Shown: one piece after another, positions 9,516 to 19,163 of the stretch
Numbering within the stretch: the stretch's first letter is position 1
How the letters are laid out: the number at the start of each line of letters is the position of its first letter
Origin: Piscibacillus salipiscarius JCM 13188
Lineage (GTDB): Bacteria; Bacillota; Bacilli; Bacillales; Alkalibacillaceae
Direction of reading: 5' to 3'
NCBI RefSeq assembly: GCF_001311865.1
Contig: NZ_BBCD01000006.1
Coordinates: 1-64,000 of the forward strand
DNA length: 64,000 bases
Notes under the pieces: generated by a model
Told to the model about the DNA's origin: nothing
Databases searched by the model: none
The model's input: the letters and a program-made list of their open reading frames with translations, nothing else
Made by a program: the position numbers and the translations under genes

Positions 9516-10424
9516 TTAAATTAATTTATAATCCTTTAGCGTCTGACGAATATCATCTTGAATACTTTCAGATGGTAGATCCATCGGCAATCTTAAGACA
9601 GGTTCAATTTTACCCATCATACCTAATGCCGCTTTAACTGGCGCAGGGTTGGTATCTTTAAATAACACGTCATTTAATCGCATCAATTCATAATGTAATT
9701 CTTGCGCTCTTTTTACGTCACCATTAAACCATGCATCGTGCATTTCGGCCACTTTCTTTGGCTCAACGTTCGCTGTTGCACTAATGGAACCTGCTCCGCC
9801 TATTGCTAGCATTGGATAACAAAGTAGCTCGATTCCAGAGAATAATAGAAAATCTCTTCCGCAATTCAGGAGCACTCGGTTAACATGTTCAAAGTCCTTA
9901 TTCGATTCCTTAACACCTATAATATTTGGGCAATCCTTCGCAAGCTTAGCTAACGTTTCAACCTCTAAGTTTTTCGCGGTACGACCCGGTATGTTATAGA
10001 CAATAATCGGAATGTCTACTGAATCCGCTACGGTTTTAAAATGCTTATAAAGCGCCTGTTGATTTGGCTTATTGTAATATGGAACGATTACCATCGCAGC
10101 ATCTGCGCCCATTTCCTGCGCTTTCTTTGTTAAGTACATCGTCTCATCGTGGTTGGTTGACCCTGTGCCAGGCGCAAAAGGCACACGACCATTAATCGTT
10201 TTAGCTGCATTTTCCATAACTTGAACGCGCTCTTCAATCGTTAATGAACTTGGTTCCCCAGAGGTTCCTGTTACTGAAATAGCATGCGTCCCATTTTCTA
10301 ACTGGTACTCGATCAGTTCTGATTGTTTTTCAAAATCAACTTCATAATTCGATTTAAAAGGGGTAATAACGGGCGTAATAGACCCTCTTAATTTCTGCTT
10401 AATCTCTTCATATTGCTTTGACAT
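9516..10424 (-). CDS. DapA-family 2,4-dihydroxyhept-2-ene-1,7-dioate aldolase
   Basis: 302-residue member of the dihydrodipicolinate synthase (class I aldolase) superfamily with GTSGEPSSLT near residue 55, VYNIPGRT and the Schiff-base lysine in GVKESNKD. The context, inside an hpa operon, matches the known DapA-derived subfamily (TIGR02313, 'HpaI-NOT-DapA', described from Oceanobacillus iheyensis and Thermus) that replaces the unrelated HpcH/HpaI aldolase. It should cleave the seven-carbon intermediate to pyruvate and succinic semialdehyde, the substrate of the dehydrogenase at 6060-7496. AGGAGGATTAAGT precedes the ATG. Intact. Confidence 0.85.
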   Translation of the reverse strand: MSKQYEEIKQKLRGSITPVITPFKSNYEVDFEKQSELIEYQLENGTHAISVTGTSGEPSSLTIEERVQVMENAAKTINGRVPFAPGTGSTNHDETMYLTKKAQEMGADAAMVIVPYYNKPNQQALYKHFKTVADSVDIPIIVYNIPGRTAKNLEVETLAKLAKDCPNIIGVKESNKDFEHVNRVLLNCGRDFLLFSGIELLCYPMLAIGGAGSISATANVEPKKVAEMHDAWFNGDVKRAQELHYELMRLNDVLFKDTNPAPVKAALGMMGKIEPVLRLPMDLPSESIQDDIRQTLKDYKLI

Positions 10425-10445
10425 ACTTAATCCTCCTAACTAGTG

Positions 10446-11425
10446 TTAAATCATAAATTGAGGTTTGGTCTTTTTAAGCTTCGGCTCACCTGTTTCAACC
10501 GGCTCTTCCGTGTGGACATCTAAAACAATCGACGCTTCATCAAACCAGCTATCAGGCGCTTCATGTCCCCAGAACGTTTGACGTAATGGGTCATTTAAGT
10601 CCCACTTAATTGGTTTAAAATCAGGATCACTGGTTAAATAATCTCCATTGTAGAGTTCAATGCGGTGACCATCAGGGTCTCTTAGGTATAAGAAAAAGGC
10701 ATTTGATAAACCGTGCCTACCTGGTCCACGTTCAATGTTTTTCGCATAGCCCATTGAAGCTAAAACGTCGCAACCATCGATTAAACTCATTGGATCTTTC
10801 AACCAGAACCCAATGTGGTGTAAACGCGGGCCACTCCGTTCATAAACGCCACATCATGTACACTCGGCTTACGATGAAGCCATGCTGCCCAAATTTGTTC
10901 TTGATCATCAACGGTATATTCCGAACAAGCAAAACCTAAGTTATTAATGTAATAATCATAATTTTCTTGAACGTTTGTTACGGCACAGTTAAAGTGATCA
11001 ATGCGTTGTACTTTGGCACCTTTATATAAGTCATAGCGTTGTAGTAGCCGATCAACTGAATCCATCTCAGCATAAAACTCTACAGGCAAACCTTGAGGGT
11101 CTTGAATGCGGAAAGAACGACCCAAAGCGTGCTGAGTTCCTTTTTCAAGCCATCTAACTTTTGTGCCTTCGTTTTCGAAGTAGTTTGCTAGTTTATCGAG
11201 ATCCTCATCTGAATAAACCTTATAGCTCATGACTTCAAGCACAGGTTTTTCACGCTTTTTTAGGAGTAAACTATGGTGATTGTGTTCTTCAAGTCCTCTT
11301 AAAAAAACGCTTTCAGAATCAAGTTCAGTAACGATAAAGCCTAATGCTTCATAAAATTCTTTTGAACGCTCTAAGTCAGTTACGTGTAAAACGGCACGGC
11401 CACAACGAATAATATTTGAATTCAT
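10446..11425 (-). CDS. hpaD: 3,4-dihydroxyphenylacetate 2,3-dioxygenase, apparent frameshift
   Basis: Type I extradiol ring-cleavage dioxygenase of the vicinal oxygen chelate fold, about 326 residues. The expected Fe/Mn ligands are visible after joining frames: His in RIDHFNCAV (about residue 144), His in RLHHIGF (about 204) and Glu in HRIELY (about 257). It opens homoprotocatechuate to 5-carboxymethyl-2-hydroxymuconic semialdehyde. One A is missing near 10836, exactly between the first and second ligand regions. GGAGAAAGTGTT precedes ATG 11425. Confidence 0.87.
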
Positions 11426-11446
11426 AACACTTTCTCCTTCCCTGTT

Positions 11447-12943
11447 TTATTTACCAAACTGCGGAATATGATGGTCTTTGACTGAAACATGAATAATCTG
11501 AGTCTCAGTATAAAATTCGAATGCGTAAAAGCCACCTTCACGGCCAATCCCACTATGTTTAGAGCCACCAAATGGCGTACGTAAGTCACGAACATTTTGT
11601 GAGTTCACCCACAACATCCCTGCATCAATGGCTTGAGCAACTCGGTGACCACGCTGAATATCTTTAGTCCAAACGTACCCTGCAAGACCATAACGGACAT
11701 CGTTGGCTTTTTCGATGACTTCTTGTTCATCTTTAAACGTCATAACGGCAATGACAGGTCCAAAAATTTCCTCTTGGACAACTCGCATATTTTGATCAGC
11801 ATTTAAAAGTAACGTTGGCGCAACGTAATTTCCTCTACTAAACTCTTCAGGGACCTTTCCACTATAAACCTCACAGCCTTCTTCTTTAGCAAGGTCAATG
11901 TAACCTTTAACATTATCGTAGTGATTACGATGCACTAATGGGCCAACTTGAGTGTCAGGGTCCATTGGGTCACCGACACGAATGTTATCAACACGTTGTT
12001 TAAGTTTATTAATGAAATCATCGGCAATATCTTCATGAAGATAAACTCTAGAGTTAGCCGTACAACGCTCACCATTAAAGGAGAATACTCCCCATGTACA
12101 TGCGTCTAGTGCACGCTCTAAGTCAGCGTCATCAAAAATAACAATTGGCGACTTCCCGCCTAACTCCATCGAGAATTGTTTTAGTGCATCTGCACCATTT
12201 TTCATAATTTCTGAACCTGTCGTTGTTTCACCTGTGAATGAAATTAACGGAACATCTGGGTGTCTAACTAAAGCAGCACCCGCCGTTTCACCATATCCGT
12301 GAACGACGTTAAATACACCTTTTGGTAGACCTGCTTGATCAATCACTTCAGCAATGCGGTTGGCCGAAAGTGGCGACCACTCAGCTGGTTTTAATACGAC
12401 TGTATTACCTGTTGCTAATGCCGGGGCGATTTTCCAAGTTTCAAGCATAAATGGCGCATTCCAAGGTGTAATAAGACCTGCCACACCAACGGGCTTGCGC
12501 ACCGAGTAATTAATAAATTCATCATCAACTTGATAAGCTTCACCGTACAGGTGACTTTTGACCATATCCGCATAAAATCTAAAGTTTTTAGCTGAACGGG
12601 CTATCATTTTTCTCGTCTGACTAATTGGTAAACCTGTATCATACGACTCTAGCATCGCGATCTCTTCACTATGTTGTTCAATTAAATCACCGATTTTGTA
12701 AACGTAATCCAAACGCTCATCTAGTTTAAGCTGGCCCCACTCACCGTGAAAGGCATCATTAGCAGCAGCTACAGCTCGGTCGATATCCGATGCATCCCCT
12801 GATGCTACTAAATTAATTTTTTCATTTGTGTAAGGACTTAAGTTTTCGAAAGTTTCCTTGCTGCTAGCTTCGACAAACTCACCGTTAATGTACACCGAAA
12901 TATCGTCGAGTTTCTGTTGTGCTGGTGCTTGATATTGAGTCAC
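11447..12943 (-). CDS. hpaE: 5-carboxymethyl-2-hydroxymuconic semialdehyde dehydrogenase
   Basis: Intact 498-residue aldehyde dehydrogenase with SFTGETTTG (NAD-binding loop), FSMELGGKSP (general-base Glu) and NGERCTANSR (catalytic Cys). Between hpaC and hpaD, and so assigned to oxidation of the ring-cleavage product to the tricarboxylate. GTG start with AGGAGAGGATC upstream. A hairpin and a 274-bp spacer separate it from hpaC, so it may have its own promoter. Confidence 0.87.
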   Translation of the reverse strand: MTQYQAPAQQKLDDISVYINGEFVEASSKETFENLSPYTNEKINLVASGDASDIDRAVAAANDAFHGEWGQLKLDERLDYVYKIGDLIEQHSEEIAMLESYDTGLPISQTRKMIARSAKNFRFYADMVKSHLYGEAYQVDDEFINYSVRKPVGVAGLITPWNAPFMLETWKIAPALATGNTVVLKPAEWSPLSANRIAEVIDQAGLPKGVFNVVHGYGETAGAALVRHPDVPLISFTGETTTGSEIMKNGADALKQFSMELGGKSPIVIFDDADLERALDACTWGVFSFNGERCTANSRVYLHEDIADDFINKLKQRVDNIRVGDPMDPDTQVGPLVHRNHYDNVKGYIDLAKEEGCEVYSGKVPEEFSRGNYVAPTLLLNADQNMRVVQEEIFGPVIAVMTFKDEQEVIEKANDVRYGLAGYVWTKDIQRGHRVAQAIDAGMLWVNSQNVRDLRTPFGGSKHSGIGREGGFYAFEFYTETQIIHVSVKDHHIPQFGK

Positions 12944-13060
12944 ACGATCCTCTCCTTTTAATTGTTTGACAATTCTAACTATTATTTAAGTGTATTATAT
13001 ATGAAATTATATATGATTTCAACTTTTGTTTAGTTATTAAGTAGTGCGAATAAGTTGGGC

Positions 13061-13120
13061 ATAAGAGTTGAGCGCAGGTGACGACTCCAGGTCGGCTAAA
13101 AGCAGCCACCGAAAGCGAAT
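13061..13120. repeat. Degenerate GC-rich intergenic repeat remnant
   Basis: A stretch much richer in G+C than its surroundings, containing GAGCGCAGGTGACGACTCC and CAGCCACCGAAAGCG. It resembles the GC-rich intergenic repeats common in Bacillaceae (arms of the type GCGCAGGCGACGACTC ... CCGAAAGCG). A related fragment, CGCAGGCGACAGCTGGAG, occurs at 42922-42945. Confidence 0.4.
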
Positions 13121-13153
13121 TACAATATATGCAAGGAAAACTAATTAACATAA

Positions 13154-13215
13154 AGAAATGCCCAGCTCAAGCGGGTGTTTAGATTAGAATCCCGCTTAAT
13201 GCTAGAGCATTTCCT
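13154..13215 (-). terminator. Nested hairpin terminating hpaBC
   Basis: Outer arms GGAAATGC/GCATTTC enclose inner arms AAGCGGG/CCCGCTT, followed on the minus strand by TTTATG. Located immediately after the hpaC stop. It may only partly terminate, giving hpaBC higher expression than hpaE and beyond. Confidence 0.6.
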
Positions 13216-13217
13216 TT

Positions 13218-13685
13218 TCACTTAAACAGGTTGATAACTCCCATACTTACCTTCAAAAAGGCTAATGGGTTCCCGTCTGTTAATTTAATTTCTAACACTT
13301 GACCGATAAATAACGTGTGGTCACCAACTTCAAATGATTCTGCGACATTACACACAACGGCTGCAAGGGCATCGCGAATAACAGGAATCCCACTAATATA
13401 ATCAAATTCAACAACACTTGGGTCATCTTTTTGCCCAGCAAAATGCATGGAAACTTCCTTCTGTTCATCCGTTAAGATGCTAACAGCGAACTGACCTGAC
13501 GCCTTAATTCGCTCATACATTCTGGCGTTATGATCAATTGAAATAGTAACTAGCTTTGGATCTAATGATACGGACATAAACGCATTAGCGGTCATGCCAT
13601 GAGTATCATCACCGACTTGTGTTGTTACAATCGTGACACCTGTTGCAAAACGTCCCATCGCATTACGAAATGTACGATCATCCAT
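13218..13685 (-). CDS. hpaC: 4-hydroxyphenylacetate 3-monooxygenase, flavin reductase component
   Basis: Intact flavin reductase-like domain protein of 155 residues with THGMTANAFMSVSLDP (flavin contact region) and GDHTLFIGQV. It reduces FAD with NADH for HpaB. Start set at ATG 13685 because GGAGG lies six bases upstream; the ATG at 13691 abuts the Shine-Dalgarno. It follows hpaB by 22 bases in the same operon. The paralogue at 38-514 shares most residues, so one copy likely arose by duplication together with the oxygenase gene. Confidence 0.9.
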   Translation of the reverse strand: MDDRTFRNAMGRFATGVTIVTTQVGDDTHGMTANAFMSVSLDPKLVTISIDHNARMYERIKASGQFAVSILTDEQKEVSMHFAGQKDDPSVVEFDYISGIPVIRDALAAVVCNVAESFEVGDHTLFIGQVLEIKLTDGNPLAFLKVSMGVINLFK

Positions 13686-13707
13686 TGTCATCCTCCTCAG
13701 TCAGTTT

Positions 13708-15194
13708 TTATACGTTCAGTTTATTGCCAATGGCACTTGGTCTTGCGATATCTTCACGCTTCAAGAAATCTTTAACCATGTCTTTGTATTTTTCTTTATC
13801 ATACTGATCAAAATAAGCCATCCCCATTTTGACCGGATCTCCGAAGAAGTAATATTCGTAATGAGTTTGGCGGCTACCAAAGGCACTCATTGTTAAATCC
13901 CAAGCTAAGCGGAAAATTTGAACGCGTTCAAAGCCTTCCACATTTTTACCTTGCATAGCGCGGTGTAAAATCGGTCCAATTTCTTCTGAGTTGAAGTCAT
14001 CGTAGCTTGGAATACCCATCATGCCTGAAGCACCAAGGATTCTTAAAATTTCAGCTAATCGAGGGTACACTCTTGGGTACCAGTTACGAGCTGCATTTAA
14101 CGCTTCAAAGTCTGGAGTCATCACACCCCACTGGTCCAGTTTAGCGTTGTGTTCAGCACGGAATAAATGGGATTTCATGTTCTCTAACGTCAGCATAATT
14201 TCAGTACCCTTGTCTTTGACATGCTGGAATCCATCAATTCCAATCGAGTCCATTAATGTTAATACAACACCTAATAAGAACTCTGTTTTAGCAATGTCTT
14301 TTGCTACTACCTGATGCGTCATGTGTACAACTGCATTTGTTTCAGCAAAAGCCCTGTTACAAATGGTTGAATCTTCTAATATAAAAATACGATCCCAAGG
14401 GACTAGCACATTGTCAAAGGCAACAATCGTATCTCCTTCTTCAAATTTAGAGCCTAACGGGTGATCATAGCTGTTTTTACCATAATCAAACGTCTCACGA
14501 CTTAAGAATTTTAAGCCTGGCGTATTATTTGGAATCGCAAAAGCTAATGAATATGGATCATCTTTTTCTCCAGCTTTTTTTACTGTTGAAGGAAACACCA
14601 TAATTTCATCCGTAATACCACCTTGAGTTGCAAGTAGTCTAATGCCATCCACAACTACGCCGTCATCGTTTTTCTCAACAACATGTAAGGCGACATTGGC
14701 ATCTTTTGTTCAGCCTGAATTTTTGCCCGGTTAACCTGCGGGTGGATTAATGTATGCGTTAAGCTTATGTCATTCTCTCTTGCGTACTCTGCATACTTTC
14801 TAGCATTTTCAGCGAATAGTGGATTACTTTGACCGTAAAATTCATAGGCTGCTTCCATCGTCATGACTTCTGCATTTAAGTAGTCTGGAGATCGTCCCAT
14901 GACACCTTTTGTGAAGTCTTGCCACTCCATAATCGCTTCCCTTCGTTCGATTAAGTCGTCAATCGTTTTTGGAAGCATAAACGTTTACTGACTAAATCGC
15001 CTGTCGTCGGGGATTTATACAACATTTTTTTCTGGTTTTTCGTGTTGAATATCGTAAAGTTTAGCCATTGATTGGACAACGTTTTTGAAGGCAGGATGTT
15101 CCGTCACGTCCTCTACACGTTCTCCTCCGATATAAACATTGTTTTTAGCTTTTTTAAGTCGTTCGATATACTCTTTACCCGTTTTTGCTGGCAT
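13708..15194 (-). CDS. hpaB: 4-hydroxyphenylacetate 3-monooxygenase, oxygenase component, apparent frameshifts
   Basis: HpaB-family oxygenase, about 495 residues when joined, starting MPAKTGKEYIERLKK. It contains GVMGRSPDYLNAE (family block) and, in the C-terminal half, the helical acyl-CoA-dehydrogenase-like domain. It hydroxylates 4-hydroxyphenylacetate to homoprotocatechuate with FADH2 from HpaC. First gene of the operon, with GGAGGAGATCTT upstream of the ATG and a cre-like site at 15216-15229. Frame breaks near 15022-15030 (A-run too long), 14990 and 14706 (A-runs too short) are homopolymer-type. Confidence 0.87.
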
Positions 15195-15215
15195 AAGATC
15201 TCCTCCTCAAAACTT

Positions 15216-15229
15216 TGTAAGCGCTTTTA
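15216..15229. promoter_or_regulatory. cre-like CcpA site upstream of hpaB
   Basis: TGTAAGCGCTTTTA matches the cre consensus TGWAANCGNTNWCA at 13 of 14 positions. It lies 22 bases upstream of the hpaB start codon in the divergent hpaB/LysR spacer. Carbon catabolite repression of the pathway is inferred. Confidence 0.55.
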
Positions 15230-15327
15230 ATACTTTATATTTTGAATATTAGCACGACTTTTGGTATATTAAAAATATCAATTATGTTATATATCTATAT
15301 AAAAATATATGGGAGCTGAGTTAATCG

Positions 15328-16223
15328 ATGGATTTCAAACGTTTAAAGTACTTCCATACGATTGCAATAGAGGGTCAAATTACGAAAGCCGCAAAAAACT
15401 TCACATTCAACAACCTCCCCTAAGCAAAAGCCTCAAAGACCTTGAAAACGAACTAGGAGTGACTTTGTTTGACCGTCAATCTCGCAAACTTGTTTTAACT
15501 GAAGCAGGTGAAGTTTTATTTAGAAAAGTAGAAGCAATTTTTTCGCATATGGATGATGCTGTAACAGAAGTTCGGGATGTAGGAGAAGGTTATGCTGGCC
15601 AGCTTGCGGTCGGCTGTGTTAAAACTTGCTTTTCTTATATTCCAGACAAACTTAATTTATTTAGGTCACAATTCCCAAACATTTCGTTCAGGTTAAAAGA
15701 GGGCGATTCTTATACTCTAGCTGAACATCTATTGAATCATGAACTTGACTTCGCCATCATAAGACTCCCATTAGACCTTGAACCTTTTGACTACCTGCAC
15801 TTACCCGATGAAAATTACGTAGCTGTTTTACCAGAGGAATGGAATGAGCTCCATGATGCGTCTATAACGATGCAGCAATTATCAGAACATCCATTGATGT
15901 TATTGCACCGCATTAAAGGGGTAGGCCAATACGAAGTGATTTTAGATAAATTTAAAAGGCGAGGACTAAATCCTAACATTATATTGGATTGTCCAGATGT
16001 GGATATGATTCTAGATTTGGTTCGCTCAGGAGTTGGTGGAACCATAATTCCAGAATCGACTTATCACCATAAAAATGTTAGCGGGATTAACATGTTAAAA
16101 ATTGAAGATGAGGAAATCCCGTCTAAATCAGCAATTATTTGGTCAAAGGATCGTTATTTAACGAAAAGTGCAAGGCGTTTTATTGATATGTTTGAAATGG
16201 ATACAGCTCAAATAAAAATATAA
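15328..16223 (+). CDS. LysR-family regulator of the hpa operon, apparent frameshift
   Basis: LysR-type transcriptional regulator, about 298 residues: N-terminal winged HTH (ITKAAKKLHIQQPPLSK after correction) followed by a periplasmic-binding-like effector domain. Divergent from hpaB, the usual geometry for an autoregulated activator sensing a pathway compound. True start is ATG 15328 (MDFKRLKYFHTIAIEG); one A is missing in the AAAAAA run near 15392, which shifts the first 22 codons out of frame with the rest. The effector ligand cannot be read from sequence. Confidence 0.82.
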
Positions 16224-16262
16224 CCACACACAAGGGATTCGTTCACCCTTGGGCGCGGCTTA

Positions 16263-16402
16263 AACTTGACGTAAAATCATTAAAACTTGACGATTATTTT
16301 GAAAAACTTGACGTAAATCTCTAAAAAGTTGCCGATACAATTAAAAAACTTAACGATAACTTGCGAAAAGTTGACGTAAATTCTGCAAAAGTTGACGTAA
16401 AC
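16263..16402. repeat. 21-bp tandem array A (7 units, core AA[C/G]TTGACG)
   Basis: Seven units start at 16263, 16284, 16305, 16326, 16347, 16368 and 16389, exactly 21 bp apart. The first nine bases are conserved (AACTTGACG, x3; AAGTTGCCG; AACTTAACG; AAGTTGACG, x2), while the remaining 12 vary apart from A-rich ends. The array fills the spacer between the convergent LysR and metQ genes and ends at the metQ stop codon. No clear metQ terminator is present besides it. Confidence 0.85.
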
Positions 16403-17227
16403 CTACCAACCAATCTTATCTAAATCTACAAAAGTAGGAATTAAAGAGTCATCATAAACGTCTCTAATATGGTTCGCTACTTCTTCTGTTTGATAAATGT
16501 CTACGATTTTCTGGTACGTTTCATTGTCCGCTTCACTCGACTGCGCGGCAATGATATTAATGTAAGGTGTCGCTGTGTCGTCCTCGACAAAGATTGAATC
16601 GTTAACAGGGTTGAATCCCGCTTCAACAGCTACCCCATTATTAATGACAGAGATTGCAACATCCGGTAATACTCTTGGTGTTTGAGCTGCCACGACAGGT
16701 TCAAACTTGAGATTTTTCGGGTTTTCTTGAATTTTATCTATGGATCCATTCCCGTCAAAACCTTCTGGAAGTCCGATCAAACCAGCCTTTTCTAGTAATA
16801 GCAAGGCGCGTCCCATATTCGTCGCTTCTTTTGGAAGGGCTACGGATGCTCCTTCTGGAATCTCTTCAACACTTTTGTATTTTTCAGAGTATATCCCCAT
16901 TGGCGCAATGAGCGTTGCCGCAATCGGCTCTAAGTCTAAATTACGCTCTTCAATAAATGCATCAAAGTAAGAAACCGTTTGGAAAGCGTTAAGGTCAATA
17001 TCTCCGTCAGCTAATGCTAGATTTGGTCTAACATAATCCGCAAATTCTACTAACTCTATTTCTATGCCTTCTTCAGCAGCTAGTTCTTTTACTTTTTCCC
17101 ATATAGGAACACCAGAACCGTTTAACCCTACTTTAACTGTATCATCTGAATCAGACCCTGAACCGCACCCTGCTAAAACAATTGCCGATATTATTAATGC
17201 TAGTGTGATGTTAATTAATTTTTTCAT
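16403..17227 (-). CDS. metQ: Methionine ABC transporter substrate-binding lipoprotein
   Basis: NlpA-family lipoprotein, 274 residues, with signal peptide and lipobox VLAGC near residue 20. Characteristic blocks: VKVGLNGSGVPIWE, DLNAFQTVSYFDAF, ALPKEATNMGRALLLLE. It captures methionine at the outer membrane face and feeds MetI/MetN. Last gene of metNIQ, under the S-box at 19002-19120. Intact. Confidence 0.92.
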   Translation of the reverse strand: MKKLINITLALIISAIVLAGCGSGSDSDDTVKVGLNGSGVPIWEKVKELAAEEGIEIELVEFADYVRPNLALADGDIDLNAFQTVSYFDAFIEERNLDLEPIAATLIAPMGIYSEKYKSVEEIPEGASVALPKEATNMGRALLLLEKAGLIGLPEGFDGNGSIDKIQENPKNLKFEPVVAAQTPRVLPDVAISVINNGVAVEAGFNPVNDSIFVEDDTATPYINIIAAQSSEADNETYQKIVDIYQTEEVANHIRDVYDDSLIPTFVDLDKIGW

Positions 17228-17245
17228 GAATGTTTCCCCCTAAAG

Positions 17246-17908
17246 TTATAATCTTCGTAGTTTTTTTGATAAAAAGTTTCCAATCATTTGAACGAATTGC
17301 ACAAGGACAACGAGTAGTACGACCGTCACAATCATAATATCTGTTTCAAACCTCTGATAACCGTATGCAATCGCTAAGTCACCGAGGCCACCGCCTCCAA
17401 CGAAGCCAGCCATAGCTGAAGCCCCAACTAGTCCGATTGTTGCAATCGTTAAATTTAAAGTAATTGAGCTTAATGCTTCAGGTATTAGAACTCGATAAAT
17501 AATTTGCCAGTTGGTCGCACCCATCGCTTGAGCCGCTTCAACCACACCTGTATTCACCTCAAGCAAACTACTTTCAACTAGTCTTGCGACGAATGGTGCT
17601 GAGAAAAACACAAGCGGAACGACAGCCGCCGCAGTCCCAATAGATGTTCCTACTATGAATCTAGTAACTGGCAAAATGGCAACGAGTAAGATAATGAATG
17701 GGACTGACCGAAATATGTTTACAATGACATTGAGTACATTAAAAACAGGTCCATTTTCTATAAGCCCACCCTCTCGAGTAACGACTAACGCAATGCCGAG
17801 TGGTATTCCAATTAAACATGCTAGAGCTAGAGATATAAACACCATTAGTAACGTTTCATTTGTTGCTTCAGCAATTCTTGGCCACATTTCAATAATATTA
17901 ACGTCCAT
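17246..17908 (-). CDS. metI: Methionine ABC transporter permease
   Basis: 220 residues with about five membrane helices and the EAA-type loop (EAAQAMGATNWQIIYRVLIPEA) typical of MetI. Overlaps the end of metN by 11 bases. Intact and in the canonical metN-metI-metQ order. Confidence 0.93.
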   Translation of the reverse strand: MDVNIIEMWPRIAEATNETLLMVFISLALACLIGIPLGIALVVTREGGLIENGPVFNVLNVIVNIFRSVPFIILLVAILPVTRFIVGTSIGTAAAVVPLVFFSAPFVARLVESSLLEVNTGVVEAAQAMGATNWQIIYRVLIPEALSSITLNLTIATIGLVGASAMAGFVGGGGLGDLAIAYGYQRFETDIMIVTVVLLVVLVQFVQMIGNFLSKKLRRL

Positions 17909-18914
17909 CTGACTTCACCTCCTGGATGATCACTTGTTGTTTGATATATTCTAATGCTCTTTGGATCTCATCATCATCACCTTGGAATTCGACGATTAAA
18001 TTCCCGAACGGTGAGTCCTGAAGTTCCGTAATTTGGCCGTAAAGCACGTTCACTTCTAAGTCAAATTGTTTCGCTACATTGGATAAAACCGGCTGACTTG
18101 CTGATCCGTCCGTGAACGTCACACGGTAGATATAGCGTGTTTCAACTTGGTCTAAAATAGATTTTGGTATTTCGTCATTCATCACTGTCTGAACAAATTT
18201 TTGTGTTGTCGGATGTTTTGGTTGTGAAAATAGGTTAAAAATCGATCCCGCTTCAACCACTTTTCCATCCTCCATCACGGCTACTCGGTCACAAATTTCC
18301 TTAATAACATTCATCTCATGCGTAATTATTAAAATAGTTATGTTGTATTCATCACGAACTTTTTTTAATAAATTAAGAATGGATTTTGTTGTTTCAGGAT
18401 CAAGAGCAGATGTTGCTTCATCACAAAGTAAAATACTTGGCGATGTCGCTAAAGCTCTAGCAATTCCGACGCGCTGCTTTTGCCCGCCAGATAACTGGTC
18501 AGGATAATGATTCGCGCGGTCGCTTAAACCAACGAATTCGAGTATTTCATTGACCCTTTCTTTGACTTTTCTTTTCGGTGCCCCAGCAAGCGTAAGTGGA
18601 AATGCGACATTGTGAAACACCGTTTTCGTCTCGAGTAAATTAAAATGTTGAAAAATCATTCCGATTCCGCGCCTAATGCTACGAAGTTTTCCTGATGATA
18701 CTTGAGACATATCTTGGCCATCAATTAAGACTTTTCCAGAACTCGGTCGTTCTAATTGGTTCACAAGCCTAACTAACGTACTTTTACCTGCACCACTGAA
18801 GCCAATCACGCCAAAGATTTCACCTTTTTGAACCTCTAAATCTACCTGATTAACCGCCTTAAATGATGTTCCTTCGTGGTCAAATGACTTGGTGACTTGA
18901 TCAAATCGAATCAT
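17898..18914 (-). CDS. metN: Methionine ABC transporter ATP-binding protein
   Basis: 338 residues. Walker A GFSGAGKS near residue 40, signature LSGGQKQR, Walker B ILLCDEATSALD. The C-terminal 80 residues form the NIL domain that senses methionine and mediates trans-inhibition. GGAGGTACATAG precedes the ATG. Transcription depends on the upstream SAM riboswitch. Confidence 0.94.
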   Translation of the reverse strand: MIRFDQVTKSFDHEGTSFKAVNQVDLEVQKGEIFGVIGFSGAGKSTLVRLVNQLERPSSGKVLIDGQDMSQVSSGKLRSIRRGIGMIFQHFNLLETKTVFHNVAFPLTLAGAPKRKVKERVNEILEFVGLSDRANHYPDQLSGGQKQRVGIARALATSPSILLCDEATSALDPETTKSILNLLKKVRDEYNITILIITHEMNVIKEICDRVAVMEDGKVVEAGSIFNLFSQPKHPTTQKFVQTVMNDEIPKSILDQVETRYIYRVTFTDGSASQPVLSNVAKQFDLEVNVLYGQITELQDSPFGNLIVEFQGDDDEIQRALEYIKQQVIIQEVKSDGR

Positions 18915-18934
18915 CTATGTACCTCCTAAACAGT

Positions 18935-18979
18935 AAAAAACCCTCTCCCCTTATCCAATAGGAATAAGAAGAGAGGGTT
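18935..18979 (-). terminator. Riboswitch-controlled terminator of metNIQ
   Basis: Minus-strand stem CAACCCTCTC... pairing with GAGAGGGTT, followed by TTTTTT, between the aptamer and metN. It is the expression platform of the S-box. Confidence 0.88.
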
Positions 18980-19001
18980 GCCATCGTGTATGTAGCCCAG
19001 C

Positions 19002-19120
19002 TCTTCTTATCTTTCAAGCATTCACGACATACTTGCTGGAATTGGCACAGTGTCTGATCGTCATCAGACCCGCTGCCGAGGTTTCAAAGGGCCAGTCCCT
19101 CCACCTCTCAGGATAAGAAG
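19002..19120 (-). ncRNA. SAM-I riboswitch (S-box leader)
   Basis: The minus strand shows all S-box landmarks in order: TTCTTATC outer stem, GAGAGGTGGAGGGACTGGCC, GAAACCTCGGCAGC, a variable P3 arm, GTGCCAATTCCAGCAAG, and the closing GATAAGAAG. S-adenosylmethionine binding promotes the downstream terminator and shuts off metNIQ when methionine is abundant. Confidence 0.95.
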
Positions 19121-19163
19121 AATATATATTTCGGTTTTCGTTATTTAATTTGTGATGTTATCC

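Larger units (their letters stand above)
12944..13217. promoter_or_regulatory. hpaC-hpaE spacer with 12-bp tandem direct repeat
   Basis: The spacer upstream of hpaE is AT-rich and contains two adjacent 12-mers at 12995-13018 (TTATATATGAAA then TTATATATGATT). They overlap where an hpaE promoter would lie and could be an operator. The rest holds a repeat remnant (13061-13120) and the hpaC terminator (13154-13215). No gene is visible. Confidence 0.4.

Noticed and set aside
15309-15400. Alternative N-terminus of the LysR regulator starting at 15309
   Set aside because: It destroys the HTH. The frame from ATG 15328 plus one A gives a standard LysR start.
16263-16397. Repeated TTGACG in array A as multiple promoters
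   Set aside because: No -10 elements at proper spacing, and the spacer lies between convergent stops.
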